From the NCBI GenBank assembly GCA_033283335.1, contig JAWMQP010000001.1:62001-126000 (forward strand): 64,000 nucleotides of DNA, read 5' to 3'. The notes under the pieces were generated by a model, which was not told where the DNA came from, searched no databases, and saw only the letters and a list, made by a program, of their open reading frames with translations. Every line of letters begins with the position of its first letter. Positions within the stretch are counted from its first letter, which is position 1. Position numbers and translations under genes: made by a program. The stretch comes from Pseudomaricurvus sp033283335. Its GTDB lineage: Bacteria > Pseudomonadota > Gammaproteobacteria > Pseudomonadales > Cellvibrionaceae. This document shows, piece after piece, positions 1 to 8,597 of this stretch.

Positions 1-803
1 GCATATATGCGCAGCGCATCGGCGACACTGGTGCCGAATTTCATGCTCTGATCCAGCAGTGTGGTTAACCCCTTGACTTCATCCAGTCCGGTACGATAGG
101 CCAGGTTTTTGAAGGCTTTACTCCGCGGTACACCCACCATGATTTCTTTGTTGATCAACGCCAGATCTGTGGCCAGTTCGGGGTGGGTAATTTCCAATTC
201 CTGGGCGACTCGGGAGATGGCACTGGTCAGCCCCAGTCCAGATTCCACACACACAACCAGTAAGTCCAGCGCATCAGGGAAAGCGGTTCGTAATTTTCTC
301 TGCCGGCTCTGCACCCGTTTTTTAAGCACATAATTGGGGCCAAACAGTCCAATGCTCATGGCCACAATACTGACAAAAATGACTTTCCCCGTGGGCATGC
401 TGGGCAACAACTGAACTCCCAATAAAACCAAAATCGGTAATCCAATGGCCAGTATGGTCTTATAGGCATAAAAATTCGTTAAGGCGTTGCTGTTCCTATA
501 GCCGGCAATAATCAGTTGCTGTTGAATTCGGCTACGTTCATCACTGGCCCCCGGCATTAAGGCGCTGGCGGCATTACCTAGCACTTGTTTAATAAACTCA
601 CTCTGATCCCGGGAAGGTATTTCAGGGTTATTTTCATTGATAGCAGCCAGGCGTTTTCGGGTTGGATCACTGAAAGCACTGACCAGAAATCCGATGCTTA
701 AAACCGCTGCAAAGGCGGCGGCGGCTGTCATGCCGACAAAAATCCATTGTGACGCTTGAGTATTGCCCACCATGCTGTTAATCAAGTCCAGGATATACTG
801 CAT
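1..803 (-). CDS. tadC: Tad pilus inner-membrane platform protein TadC (partial, 3' end outside window)
   Basis: The reading frame opens with ATG at 803 and stays open to the window edge, giving 267 codons of a type II secretion F-family protein. The N-terminus has a transmembrane segment (about residues 15-40), followed by a cytoplasmic stretch and a second membrane pair (about 105-150). The T2SSF core begins with FPDALDLLVVCVESGLGLT and ends near FGTSVADALRIYA, as expected for GspF/PilC-like platform proteins. TadC works with TadB as the membrane platform on which the TadA ATPase drives Flp pilus assembly. It starts only 3 nt after the tadB stop, so the two are translationally close. The C-terminal membrane segments lie beyond position 1. 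Confidence 0.85.
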   Translation of the reverse strand, partial: MQYILDLINSMVGNTQASQWIFVGMTAAAAFAAVLSIGFLVSAFSDPTRKRLAAINENNPEIPSRDQSEFIKQVLGNAASALMPGASDERSRIQQQLIIAGYRNSNALTNFYAYKTILAIGLPILVLLGVQLLPSMPTGKVIFVSIVAMSIGLFGPNYVLKKRVQSRQRKLRTAFPDALDLLVVCVESGLGLTSAISRVAQELEITHPELATDLALINKEIMVGVPRSKAFKNLAYRTGLDEVKGLTTLLDQSMKFGTSVADALRIY

Positions 804-806
804 AAT

Positions 807-1781
807 TTACACCTCAATACGGATGATTTTCCGGATCACAAAGATGCCAATCACCATGCCAATACCTGCTGTGACCAGTAAGGTTCGGCCTGTGGGGGTG
901 TCGATCAGGATCGGAAGGTAGCTAGGGGTTGTGATAGAAATAATGCCAAACAACACGAAAGGTACCAGGCATAAGACCCAGGCTGAAATCCTGCCTTCAG
1001 CGGACAGAGTTTTTACCCGACGCTGAAAGCGGTATCGCCCGCGGATGAGTCGGGCAAGTTTGTCAAAAATTTCTGCCATATTACCCCCGGTTTCTTTTTG
1101 GATAATGATGGAGGTGACCATCGCCATCACCGTGACACTGGGAATTCGTTCTAGCAGGCCCATTAATGCATTGCGCATGCTATTGCCATAGTTGATATCC
1201 ATAAAGGTAGTTTCAAATTCCTGGGCAACAGGCCCATCCATTTCTGTGCCTACGGCGTGCATGGTTTCTACCAGCGGGTGGCCAGCTTGCAGCGCACGTT
1301 TCATAATGTCCAAAGCTTCGGGGAGTTGTTCCTCAAAATGTTCCAGGCGTTTATTGCGGTCGAGGTTCAGCTTAATAAAGGGGGCAACCAGACCAACGAT
1401 ACCGGTGATTATGGGGAGCCAGGGGATTTGAGTTAACCAGACAGTAATCATGGCCGCAGATAAGCCAAGCAACACCGCCCGCACCACCAGTTGATAGGCG
1501 GGGACTTTATAACCTGCCTGTTGCAATAGGGGGGTTAATGGCCTGACCCAGCTGGATTGTTCCAGTTGTCTTTCCCAAGGGCTCAGGTTTTTCAGGTAGT
1601 TGTCCCGCAAAAGTTGCGCTGATGTCTGCAGCTCGTTTTGTTCCCTGACTGCTCGAAGGCGCTGTTGTAGACGAGATCGATTTTTTTTCGATTCACCAAA
1701 TACAGGGGTGGTCAGGGCAAAGCTGAGCAGAAACACGGCGGAGGCAATCAAGCCGGCAAAAAACAGGTAATTTTGCGACAT
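807..1781 (-). CDS. tadB: Tad pilus inner-membrane platform protein TadB
   Basis: A 324-residue T2SSF-family protein. It has an N-terminal membrane segment (about 6-24), a second hydrophobic pair (about 103-137), a cytoplasmic GspF core with EEQLPEALDIMKRALQAG near residue 150, and two C-terminal membrane helices (about 268-318). This is the usual TadB layout and length. It pairs with the neighbouring TadC to form the platform that couples the TadA motor to pilin polymerisation. It lies 30 nt after tadA. Assignment to TadB rather than TadC rests on gene order (tadA-tadB-tadC) and on the downstream paralogue. Confidence 0.9.
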   Translation of the reverse strand: MSQNYLFFAGLIASAVFLLSFALTTPVFGESKKNRSRLQQRLRAVREQNELQTSAQLLRDNYLKNLSPWERQLEQSSWVRPLTPLLQQAGYKVPAYQLVVRAVLLGLSAAMITVWLTQIPWLPIITGIVGLVAPFIKLNLDRNKRLEHFEEQLPEALDIMKRALQAGHPLVETMHAVGTEMDGPVAQEFETTFMDINYGNSMRNALMGLLERIPSVTVMAMVTSIIIQKETGGNMAEIFDKLARLIRGRYRFQRRVKTLSAEGRISAWVLCLVPFVLFGIISITTPSYLPILIDTPTGRTLLVTAGIGMVIGIFVIRKIIRIEV

Positions 1782-1811
1782 TCGAGGTTCCTATCCGATC
1801 AGTGAGTTGAT

Positions 1812-3239
1812 CTAGAGGTTAGAAAACAAACTCATGGGAATATCCAGCCCGCGCTTGCTCAGGCGATCATAAAAAGTGGGTACGATTCCTGTGGCTTTAT
1901 ACTCACCCAGTACGTTGCCTTCGGCATCAATTCCCCGACGTTCGAAGCGGTAGATTTCCGCTAGGGTAATGATGTCGCCCTCCATGCCGGTGATCTCGGC
2001 CATACTGACCATGCGCCGACGCCCATCTTCCATACGTTCAATCTGTAAGACCACATCAATGGCCGAGCATATCTGGGCCCGTAAGGCTCGCTCTTGAATA
2101 TTCACGCTCCCCATAGATACCATGTTTTCAATACGCGCCAGAGCATCACGCGGCGTGTTAGCATGAATGGTGGTAAGTGAGCCATCGTGACCGGTGTTCA
2201 TGGCTTGTAGCATATCCAGGGCTTCCTCGCCCCTTACTTCGCCAATCACAATACGTTCGGGCCGCATCCGTAAACTGTTGCGCACCAGGTCCCGTTGACT
2301 GATCTGGCCCTTGCCTTCGACGTTGGCGGGGCGAGTTTCCAGTCTGACGACATGAGGTTGCTGCAACTGCAGCTCGGCAGAGTCCTCAATAGTGATAACC
2401 CGCTCTTGATGGGGAATAAACCCGGACAAGATATTGAGCATGGTAGTTTTACCGGATCCAGTACCTCCGGATATCAATACATTGAGGCGGGATTTGACGA
2501 TACCCTCGAGCACAGGCGCAATGACGGGAGGAACTGAGCCAATATCGATAAGGTGTTGGATTGTGAGCATTTCGACGGAAAAACGGCGGATGGACATGCA
2601 GGGGCCATCCAGTGCGAGAGGCGGGATAATCACGTTTACCCGCGAACCGTCTTTCAGGCGGGCATCCACAAGGGGGGATGATTCATCAATACGACGTCCA
2701 ACGCTGGAAATAATGCGATCAATAATGCCCAGCAAATGCTGGTTGTCATTAAAGCGGACATCGGTCGCTTGCAGTTTGCCCTCCCGTTCAACGAAAATCG
2801 AGTTCGGACCATTCACCAGTATGTCGGAAACCTGCTTATCGGCGAGCAAACTTTCCAGGGGACCCAAGCCCAGAATTTCATCTTCGATTTCACGAATGAT
2901 CTGATTGCGGCCGGTCTGGGTAACGGGAATTTGTTCTTCCTGTATCAAACTTTTGCAAATTTCCCGTAACTGCCTGCGAGCTTCATCATCGGCAAGTGTG
3001 TCAAGTGCCGATAGATCTACCACGTCCAGCAGTTTTTGATGAATCAGGTGTTTAAAGTGAAACTCCTGCTTGTTAAGAATCCGGTACTGTCTAATGGTCG
3101 TGTTGCTTTCCGAAACTGAAGGTAAGACTTGATTGCCAGCCTCATAAGCCTCATTCGTTTTGTCACTTTTGGCCGATGTTGTCGCCGATTTGGCAGCTGA
3201 CGCCGGTTTGGACTTGGCTTTAGTGGTTTGGAATAACAT
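1812..3239 (-). CDS. tadA: Tad pilus assembly ATPase TadA/CpaF
   Basis: A 475-residue secretion ATPase of the VirB11/PilT superfamily, CpaF branch. The first 45 residues are Ser/Ala/Lys-rich and poorly conserved. The N-terminal domain (about 60-240) contains the CpaF-type LGPLESLLADKQVSDILVNG stretch. The catalytic domain carries Walker A GGTGSGKTT at 258-266, the Asp box after RVITIEDSAEL, and the Walker B/His region around VIGEVRGEEALDML and GSLTTIHANTPRDAL. It hydrolyses ATP in the cytoplasm to power Flp pilus assembly through TadB/TadC. Its ATG lies 2 nt after the tadZ stop, so it belongs to the same transcript. Confidence 0.95.
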   Translation of the reverse strand: MLFQTTKAKSKPASAAKSATTSAKSDKTNEAYEAGNQVLPSVSESNTTIRQYRILNKQEFHFKHLIHQKLLDVVDLSALDTLADDEARRQLREICKSLIQEEQIPVTQTGRNQIIREIEDEILGLGPLESLLADKQVSDILVNGPNSIFVEREGKLQATDVRFNDNQHLLGIIDRIISSVGRRIDESSPLVDARLKDGSRVNVIIPPLALDGPCMSIRRFSVEMLTIQHLIDIGSVPPVIAPVLEGIVKSRLNVLISGGTGSGKTTMLNILSGFIPHQERVITIEDSAELQLQQPHVVRLETRPANVEGKGQISQRDLVRNSLRMRPERIVIGEVRGEEALDMLQAMNTGHDGSLTTIHANTPRDALARIENMVSMGSVNIQERALRAQICSAIDVVLQIERMEDGRRRMVSMAEITGMEGDIITLAEIYRFERRGIDAEGNVLGEYKATGIVPTFYDRLSKRGLDIPMSLFSNL

Positions 3240-3241
3240 GC

Positions 3242-4477
3242 TCAGGCTCCCTTGAGATAACGGCTCAATTTGTTAAAGATTCCTTTCTGATGGGTGGGTT
3301 GCCCAAACAGTTGATGCTCCAGTTCAATAATGGCCTTGCTGGCCCCGGATTTTCGGTTCAGCTCATACAGTGGTATGCCGGTTTCAACACTCTGGTGGAT
3401 ATTGGTAAAGTCGTTGGGAATGGTGTGACAGCGATCGACTGAAAGTGTTGAACAAATATCCTTGAGGTCGATGCTGGCGTTTTTATTGTAACGATTGACG
3501 ATGATTTCGATATTATCGTTGTCGATGCCTATATTCTTGCGCAAAATCTCCAGCAAGCGGGTTGCATATCGCAAGGCTGAAATGTCCTGCTGCAGAGTGA
3601 CCAAAATGTGGTCGGAGCGTTCCAGGACGGTGCTGGTCAAAAGATCAATCTGGCGTGGTAGGTCAATAATGACGGAATCGTGGCAGACCAGCAATAAATC
3701 CAGCAGTTGGTTGAGTGCATGATCCGAAATGTCCTCGGCCAGGGCAATATCCTTGGGGTGGGTTTCCAATACTTTTAAGCCGCTGGAATGGTTCAAAAGA
3801 TAAGCACGCAGGGCCAATTCATCCAGTTCGTCGATATGTTCCAGAGCTGCGCGTATCCCATGGTTGGGCTGAAGATTCAGGTAATGACACAGTGTGCCGA
3901 ATTGCAGGTCCAAATCGACGACCACCGTATCGAGTTTGCGAACAGCTGCCAGGGTGTGAGCCAGGTTGCAGGCCAAAACCGTAGAGCCACAACCACCTTT
4001 GGCGTTGATGGTGCTTATCAATTGCCCTTGTCGGTGAAAACTTCCCAGTTCACCTCTAATCCGTTTGATGGATGCAATCAATTCTTTTGTGCTTAGAGGT
4101 GGATAGATAAAATCCCTGGCGCCAATCTGCAAGGCCATTCGCATGCAATCTCTGTTTTCACAATCACTCACGATAATCAATTCCAGTTTAAGGCTGTTCA
4201 GAAATCGTGGAAGCTCCTGAAGCTCTCTTGACCATCTATCGCTGGCATTAAACACCAATATGTCAGGTATTATTTTTATCCCCTCCAACGGGTTGTTTTC
4301 CCCATTGGTCATTAACCGTGCTGTAATACGATAACCACTCAGGTTGGACAATGCATCTTTTAACTGTTGAAGCTGTTTGCGATTATGACCTGCAATCAGA
4401 ATGTCGAGTGTTTTTTCCTTGGCAATTGAAGAAGGATAAACAGATGTTGCGTTGCTGAAGTGTTGTTCCATTTGCAT
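3242..4477 (-). CDS. tadZ: Tad pilus localisation ATPase TadZ/CpaE
   Basis: A 411-residue protein with a receiver-like N-terminal domain (about 24-140, beginning TLDILIAGHNRKQLQ) and a ParA/MinD-like ATPase domain from about residue 152. The deviant Walker A reads KGGCGST at 160-166 and has Ser where the canonical motif has Lys, which is common in TadZ/CpaE. The later motif VVVDLDLQFG fits the MinD-type A' box. Family members localise the Tad machine, often at a pole. The receiver-like domain has Asn at the usual Asp position (DILVFNASD), so it is probably not phosphorylated. An AGGAGAAGG ribosome-binding site sits just before the ATG. Confidence 0.85.
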   Translation of the reverse strand: MQMEQHFSNATSVYPSSIAKEKTLDILIAGHNRKQLQQLKDALSNLSGYRITARLMTNGENNPLEGIKIIPDILVFNASDRWSRELQELPRFLNSLKLELIIVSDCENRDCMRMALQIGARDFIYPPLSTKELIASIKRIRGELGSFHRQGQLISTINAKGGCGSTVLACNLAHTLAAVRKLDTVVVDLDLQFGTLCHYLNLQPNHGIRAALEHIDELDELALRAYLLNHSSGLKVLETHPKDIALAEDISDHALNQLLDLLLVCHDSVIIDLPRQIDLLTSTVLERSDHILVTLQQDISALRYATRLLEILRKNIGIDNDNIEIIVNRYNKNASIDLKDICSTLSVDRCHTIPNDFTNIHQSVETGIPLYELNRKSGASKAIIELEHQLFGQPTHQKGIFNKLSRYLKGA

Positions 4478-4486
4478 TACCTTCTC

Positions 4487-4954
4487 CTAACAGCTAACAC
4501 TGCCTGCCCCCACTGGCACAATGCCGAGGCTTTCGCTGGGCAAAATGGTCCTAAAGTCAGGTGCTGAAATGATGAAATTAATAAACGGGATAAAACCTTG
4601 AAATTGGAAGTTGATTATGGAGGATCGAACGTAACGGATGTCAATAAAGTTGGTTTCCAAATCTTCTATTGGCACCGAGTCTCCATCTAAATACTCTATA
4701 AGTAAATTCTCAGGCCCAAAGCCAGAAAGCAAGTTACCCAGGATGGCTCGATCTGCAATACCAGTTTGATCTTCCACCGGACAGACAGCAGCAAGTCTTG
4801 CTCCCCGTCGTGTAACCTCGTCTAATACGTTCCAGGTGAACATCAGGCGGCCAAATTCAATTACGCCAAACAAGACCATAAAAAATACTGTGGCGACTAT
4901 TGAAAACTCTACCAGTGTGCCGCCGTTCATCTTTTGATACCGAAGATATTTCAT
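4487..4954 (-). CDS. TadE-like pseudopilin (second copy, TadF position)
   Basis: A 155-residue protein with a short basic N-terminus, then a TadE-family segment (NGGTLVEFSIVATVFF) with one membrane helix (about 15-35) ending in FGRLMFTWN. The rest is periplasmic, and two cysteines (VCPVEDQ and the final Cys) could form a disulfide. TadE and TadF are minor pseudopilins processed by the prepilin peptidase and needed for pilus assembly. The ATG overlaps the stop of the upstream TadE-like gene by 4 nt (ATGA), so the two are coupled. Whether this copy is TadE or TadF cannot be settled by eye. Confidence 0.8.
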   Translation of the reverse strand: MKYLRYQKMNGGTLVEFSIVATVFFMVLFGVIEFGRLMFTWNVLDEVTRRGARLAAVCPVEDQTGIADRAILGNLLSGFGPENLLIEYLDGDSVPIEDLETNFIDIRYVRSSIINFQFQGFIPFINFIISAPDFRTILPSESLGIVPVGAGSVSC

Positions 4955-5439
4955 TGCAATACTCGCATGGTAACACTGGCATTCATTGTGAATCTCAAAT
5001 CAATGGGGTCGCCGAAACCGAAGAGTGATAAAAATTCACCTACCATAGGAACATAATTGTAGTCTGCTGACACTTTAATCATGCTGAAAGCAGGGTTTGT
5101 AAAGGTGAGGTCATTGCTGCTAAAACCTTGTAGCAGTGGTTCTCCCGTTGAGTTTACAGAGCCATAGACAATCAGGTTGCTGGTGAGGTAGGCGTTACCA
5201 TTGGGTGCGGTGGTGTCCAGTACGATGTTATTTCCTCCCCCTGGCGTGGCAAAGGAAGATAAATGCCTGGCTCCACTTTGAATGAATTTATTTAAAGAGT
5301 TATAGGTGTAAAATGCACGACCAAATTCACTGATGGCCAACAATAAAAGCAATAATATCGGCAAGACAATCGTGGTTTCGACCATTGCCAGGCCACTTTG
5401 CTTTTTGCTGTGACCGAATTTGCTAAAATTATTGTTCAC
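4951..5439 (-). CDS. tadE: TadE-like pseudopilin (first copy), GTG start
   Basis: I chose the GTG at 5439-5437, giving 162 residues, because an AGGAAG site lies 7 nt upstream and this GTG overlaps the tadG stop (TAGTG). A longer frame to 5535 would run inside tadG and adds 32 residues with no family similarity. After a short basic N-terminus comes the TadE signature KQSGLAMVETTIVLPILLLL with one membrane helix (about 21-42) and the EFGRAFYTYNSL stretch, then a periplasmic domain. It is a minor pseudopilin of the Flp pilus. It sits between tadG and the second TadE-like gene with overlaps on both sides. Confidence 0.82.
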   Translation of the reverse strand: MNNNFSKFGHSKKQSGLAMVETTIVLPILLLLLLAISEFGRAFYTYNSLNKFIQSGARHLSSFATPGGGNNIVLDTTAPNGNAYLTSNLIVYGSVNSTGEPLLQGFSSNDLTFTNPAFSMIKVSADYNYVPMVGEFLSLFGFGDPIDLRFTMNASVTMRVLQ

Positions 5440-6683
5440 TAGGAATCTTCCTTGTCGGGATCTTTGTAGAGGAATATCCGCGTTGGTTCTGGACCAGTTG
5501 TTGGGGTTTTCGAGAAGCTTCCGTAATTGGTGCATCCCCGAACAAATTGCCCATAGACTTGCCGTTCATTACCTTGTTGATCAGCTGGTTGCAAAAGGAA
5601 AAAACAACCGAATCCATAGATATCAACTGTGCTTTGCCCTTGTAGCCCACTGCAGTTGACAATTGGTATCGTAAGCATTCGTCGATGACATCTTCCATCG
5701 CCCGGGCAGTAGGTGTCATAACCACTACCAGCTGGAGAATATTCCCTTTGATAGTCCTCATAATCAAAAATGTCGCCTTCAGGAGGAACGACTTCGCCAG
5801 AATCATTCAGTGAGAAGCTTTTTCCATCATCTTCGACGGAATCTGTAACAAAGTCAGCTTGGTATTCCGGCATCGAAGGACCGCCGCCATTGATACCAAA
5901 TCGGGTATTTAGGCCATGTACTACCGGGCCAGTTTTAACCCCTGTTTCGGTTTGTGCCTGTTCGTTGGTGGAAACACAGCCCTCATAAGCTCCTGCCATA
6001 TTTTCACGAACTTCTGCTCCGCCGGGACTATCAAGTCGGATTAAGTGGAAGTTGCCTTTTTCGGCATCAGTATCGCCTGCGGCAAGGCTTAAGGCGATAT
6101 AGTCATTTTCGGCAAATCCGTAGAAGCTGGTACAGCTTTCACCTTCACACTCCAAGGTGTTCTCGCCACAAACCATCATTGGGGCGATGTCACAGGCACT
6201 GCCTGATAATGGTGGGGACGGCCCTGCAATAGCTGATGCATGTACGGCTTTTTGAATGCCCATATTGATCAGTAAATCCTGCAGGGGGACGTTAGCGGAA
6301 AAGCTGATGCGTACGAAGCGAGGATCGCTGCCACCTGAAGGAAAAGGACTGTTCAGCGTGTCAGAAAATTCAGCTGTAAAAGCAATACTGTCTTGGTTGA
6401 TTCCTTCAGCCAGGTCTTTATAGCCAGCTTCAGCGAGATTGGTGATTAATGTATTAAAGCCAGCCTGTTGGGCGAGTAAGGTATCATGGGTTGAATCTAA
6501 AACTTTAGCTGCGGATAGGGCGGCCGCATCGGCAATGTTTTGCAGTCGAGTTTTGTTAAGCAGCATATGCCCACTGTTTAGGGCATAGCCAGCAACCAGC
6601 AACAACGCCAACATCGCGATTGCCGTAGCAATCAAGATTACTCCTTCCTGGTTTTTTTGGGGGGGTAGAGTTCGTTGTTTCAT
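5439..6683 (-). CDS. tadG: Tad pilus-assembly protein TadG-like
   Basis: A 414-residue protein if translation begins at the ATG at 6683; a GTG at 6695 would add four residues. The N-terminus has the TadE/G-like signature: a basic start, NQEGVILIATAIAMLALLLVA as the membrane helix (about 11-35), then TRLQNIADAAALSAAKVLDS, where pilus-assembly TadG proteins carry DAAALAAA. The remaining 340 residues are periplasmic with several cysteine pairs (for example SACDIAPMMVCGENTLECEGESC), suggesting disulfides. No von Willebrand A motif was recognised. TadG is thought to anchor or shape the pilus at the outer membrane. It overlaps tadE by one base. Confidence 0.78.
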   Translation of the reverse strand: MKQRTLPPQKNQEGVILIATAIAMLALLLVAGYALNSGHMLLNKTRLQNIADAAALSAAKVLDSTHDTLLAQQAGFNTLITNLAEAGYKDLAEGINQDSIAFTAEFSDTLNSPFPSGGSDPRFVRISFSANVPLQDLLINMGIQKAVHASAIAGPSPPLSGSACDIAPMMVCGENTLECEGESCTSFYGFAENDYIALSLAAGDTDAEKGNFHLIRLDSPGGAEVRENMAGAYEGCVSTNEQAQTETGVKTGPVVHGLNTRFGINGGGPSMPEYQADFVTDSVEDDGKSFSLNDSGEVVPPEGDIFDYEDYQREYSPAGSGYDTYCPGDGRCHRRMLTIPIVNCSGLQGQSTVDIYGFGCFFLLQPADQQGNERQVYGQFVRGCTNYGSFSKTPTTGPEPTRIFLYKDPDKEDS

Positions 6684-6719
6684 TGGCTTGACCACAGTGA
6701 GCTAAATTTTTCTGGTTGA

Positions 6720-6983
6720 TTAGTCTATTTTACGGGCGTCTGCAGCAGCTTCGACTTTAGTGGGATTGCTGACATCACTCCGGTAAACACGGATAGCACT
6801 TTCAGCCTTGTAGGCATCCAGCCCTTCCTTGGGTCCTGTATGGCCACCAGGGTAGGCAGTTTGTTTAGCTTCGATAGATGCGACGCTGTTGCCCATGGGG
6901 TAATTGCGATACTGGCTGCAGGCGCCAAGTGATATGGCCAGTGCAGTTATTATCAATAGAGAAACAGGTTTTATGGTGCTCAT
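6720..6983 (-). CDS. Small Tad-locus lipoprotein, function unknown
   Basis: An 87-residue lipoprotein: MSTIKP, a hydrophobic signal (SLLIITALAISLGAC) with lipobox LGAC, and a mature part of about 65 hydrophilic residues. I chose the ATG at 6983 because GGAG lies 9 nt upstream; a GTG at 6998 would add five residues. It sits between the secretin gene and tadG in the pilus operon. By position it could be a secretin pilotin or a CpaD/TadD-like accessory, but it is far shorter than TadD (no TPR) and I do not recognise the family. It is probably sorted to the outer membrane, as the residue after Cys is Ser rather than Asp. Confidence 0.7.
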   Translation of the reverse strand: MSTIKPVSLLIITALAISLGACSQYRNYPMGNSVASIEAKQTAYPGGHTGPKEGLDAYKAESAIRVYRSDVSNPTKVEAAADARKID

Positions 6984-6998
6984 AATATTTGACTCCAC

Positions 6999-8588
6999 TC
7001 AATAAAGGCTGTGACCAAATTCTTGTTCGGTACCACCGCTATTTGCAGGTGCTGGTCTTACCTGGGTGGTTGTCGAAGTGCTTGCGTGAGGTGCTGATCC
7101 ATAGTTACGGCCCAGCAGGTAAAACTGCCAATCGTTAGGGGCTACAAAATGATCGGTTGGCAGGGCTGGTTTGTCTTTAAAGGGCTTGGCCAGAACCGGG
7201 GTAACCAGAATAACCAATTCAGTTTCACCGGATTCAAATTCCTGGCTGCGGAATAGGTGTCCCAGAATCGGGATGTCGCCCAGACCAGGGAATTTGTTGA
7301 TCACCTCGCGCATGTTTTCGCTGATTAAGCCGGCAATACCGATGGTTTCCCCGTCGGCAAGCTCAACGGTTGACTGGGCACTGCGCTTGGTGAGGCTGGG
7401 AATTAAAAATGTGCTGGAAGAATCATCAGATTGAACAAATACCGTATTGGAATTGGTTAGTTCGCTAACGCTCACATCTAGGGTCAAGTTAATACGGCCT
7501 GAATCCAGAACAACCGGTACAAAGTTTACTCCGACACCAAACTCTTTAAAATCAATCGCAGTGCCCCTGTCGCCTCGTGGAATGGGGATTGGGAACTCAC
7601 CGCCGGATAAAAACTTGGCTTCTTGTCCTGTCAATGTGGTCAAGGTTGGTTCAGCAAGAATTTTGGCGGAGCCGTTTTCTTTTGCCGCTTCCAAGGTCAT
7701 GTTAAAGATAAAGTCATCACTTAAAAAACTGCCAAATAGACCCTTGTCAGCAATGGATAGGTCGTTGGGTAAAAATTCATCAACTACAGGGCCCACAACC
7801 GGGGATCGAAAAAATATAGGATCACGACCACCGTCGGTGAAAACTGCATCAGGAAATGAAGCGCCACCATTGACACCGCCCAGGTTCCAGTTGTTGTCTC
7901 CAATACTGAACGCATTGAATTTAACCCCAATTTTCTTCATGCTGTTGCGGTTCATTTCAGCAACAGTCACTTTTAGCATGACCTGTTGCGCACCGCCAAC
8001 ACTCATCAGGTTTACAATCTTGGTTTCACTCTTTTCTTCGGAGCCAGCCCCAATTTTGGATCCTTCACTTGCTGCGGAATAACTTTGCGCAACTTTCAGG
8101 GCCGTGTTCATCTTTGCTGTAGATGAGACTTGTCCGGATAAAACCAGGGCCCCTTGGGAGCTGTATATTTCTATTTTTTCATCTGGCAATAGCTTGTAAA
8201 GTTTGGCTTTTAGGGTGTTTAAATCGTGGGTAACCTCAATGTTAATAGCCTTGATCAGACGACTGTTTTTGTCCCACAGTAATACGTTGGTGGTTCCCAG
8301 TTTCTTGCCTAAGACATACAGTTGGCCATTCCTTAGTACCAGAATGTCAGAAATTTCAGGATTGCCCATGGAGACTTTCTGAATAGGCACATGGATGTCC
8401 AAAACCTTTGATTTATACAGGGCAACTTCAAGATTTTCATTGTAGACGCTTTCTGGGCCAAGGCTTGTTAACTCTGCCCTACTGGCCGTGGTTAGAAAGG
8501 CAAGTGTTAATCCAAGTAAGATTCCAAATTTCCTTGGAAATTTTGATGACCGCAAAGCGGATGGCTTCCATATGGCCACTAATGACAT
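6999..8588 (-). CDS. rcpA: Tad pilus outer-membrane secretin RcpA/CpaC
   Basis: A 529-residue secretin. A basic N-terminus and hydrophobic signal (about 19-38, ending SRAEL) are followed by the CpaC-type N-domain with GNPEISDILVLRNGQLYVLGKKLGTT. A BON-like segment lies around 110-170. The secretin core holds ILAEPTLTTLTGQEAKFLSGGEFPIP and the closing DIPILGHLFRSQEFESGETELVILVTP. It forms the outer-membrane channel through which the Flp pilus exits. The start is preceded by AAGGGGG. cpaB ends 9 nt upstream, matching the cpaB-cpaC order typical of tad loci. The Ser/Thr-rich C-terminal tail (about 490-529) is not conserved. Confidence 0.93.
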   Translation of the reverse strand: MSLVAIWKPSALRSSKFPRKFGILLGLTLAFLTTASRAELTSLGPESVYNENLEVALYKSKVLDIHVPIQKVSMGNPEISDILVLRNGQLYVLGKKLGTTNVLLWDKNSRLIKAINIEVTHDLNTLKAKLYKLLPDEKIEIYSSQGALVLSGQVSSTAKMNTALKVAQSYSAASEGSKIGAGSEEKSETKIVNLMSVGGAQQVMLKVTVAEMNRNSMKKIGVKFNAFSIGDNNWNLGGVNGGASFPDAVFTDGGRDPIFFRSPVVGPVVDEFLPNDLSIADKGLFGSFLSDDFIFNMTLEAAKENGSAKILAEPTLTTLTGQEAKFLSGGEFPIPIPRGDRGTAIDFKEFGVGVNFVPVVLDSGRINLTLDVSVSELTNSNTVFVQSDDSSSTFLIPSLTKRSAQSTVELADGETIGIAGLISENMREVINKFPGLGDIPILGHLFRSQEFESGETELVILVTPVLAKPFKDKPALPTDHFVAPNDWQFYLLGRNYGSAPHASTSTTTQVRPAPANSGGTEQEFGHSLY

Positions 8589-8597
8589 GCTGCCCCC

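Noticed and set aside
5429..5806. A 125-codon frame at the tadG-tadE junction
   Set aside because: It lies out of frame within tadG, has no family similarity and is explained by the GTG start of tadE at 5439.
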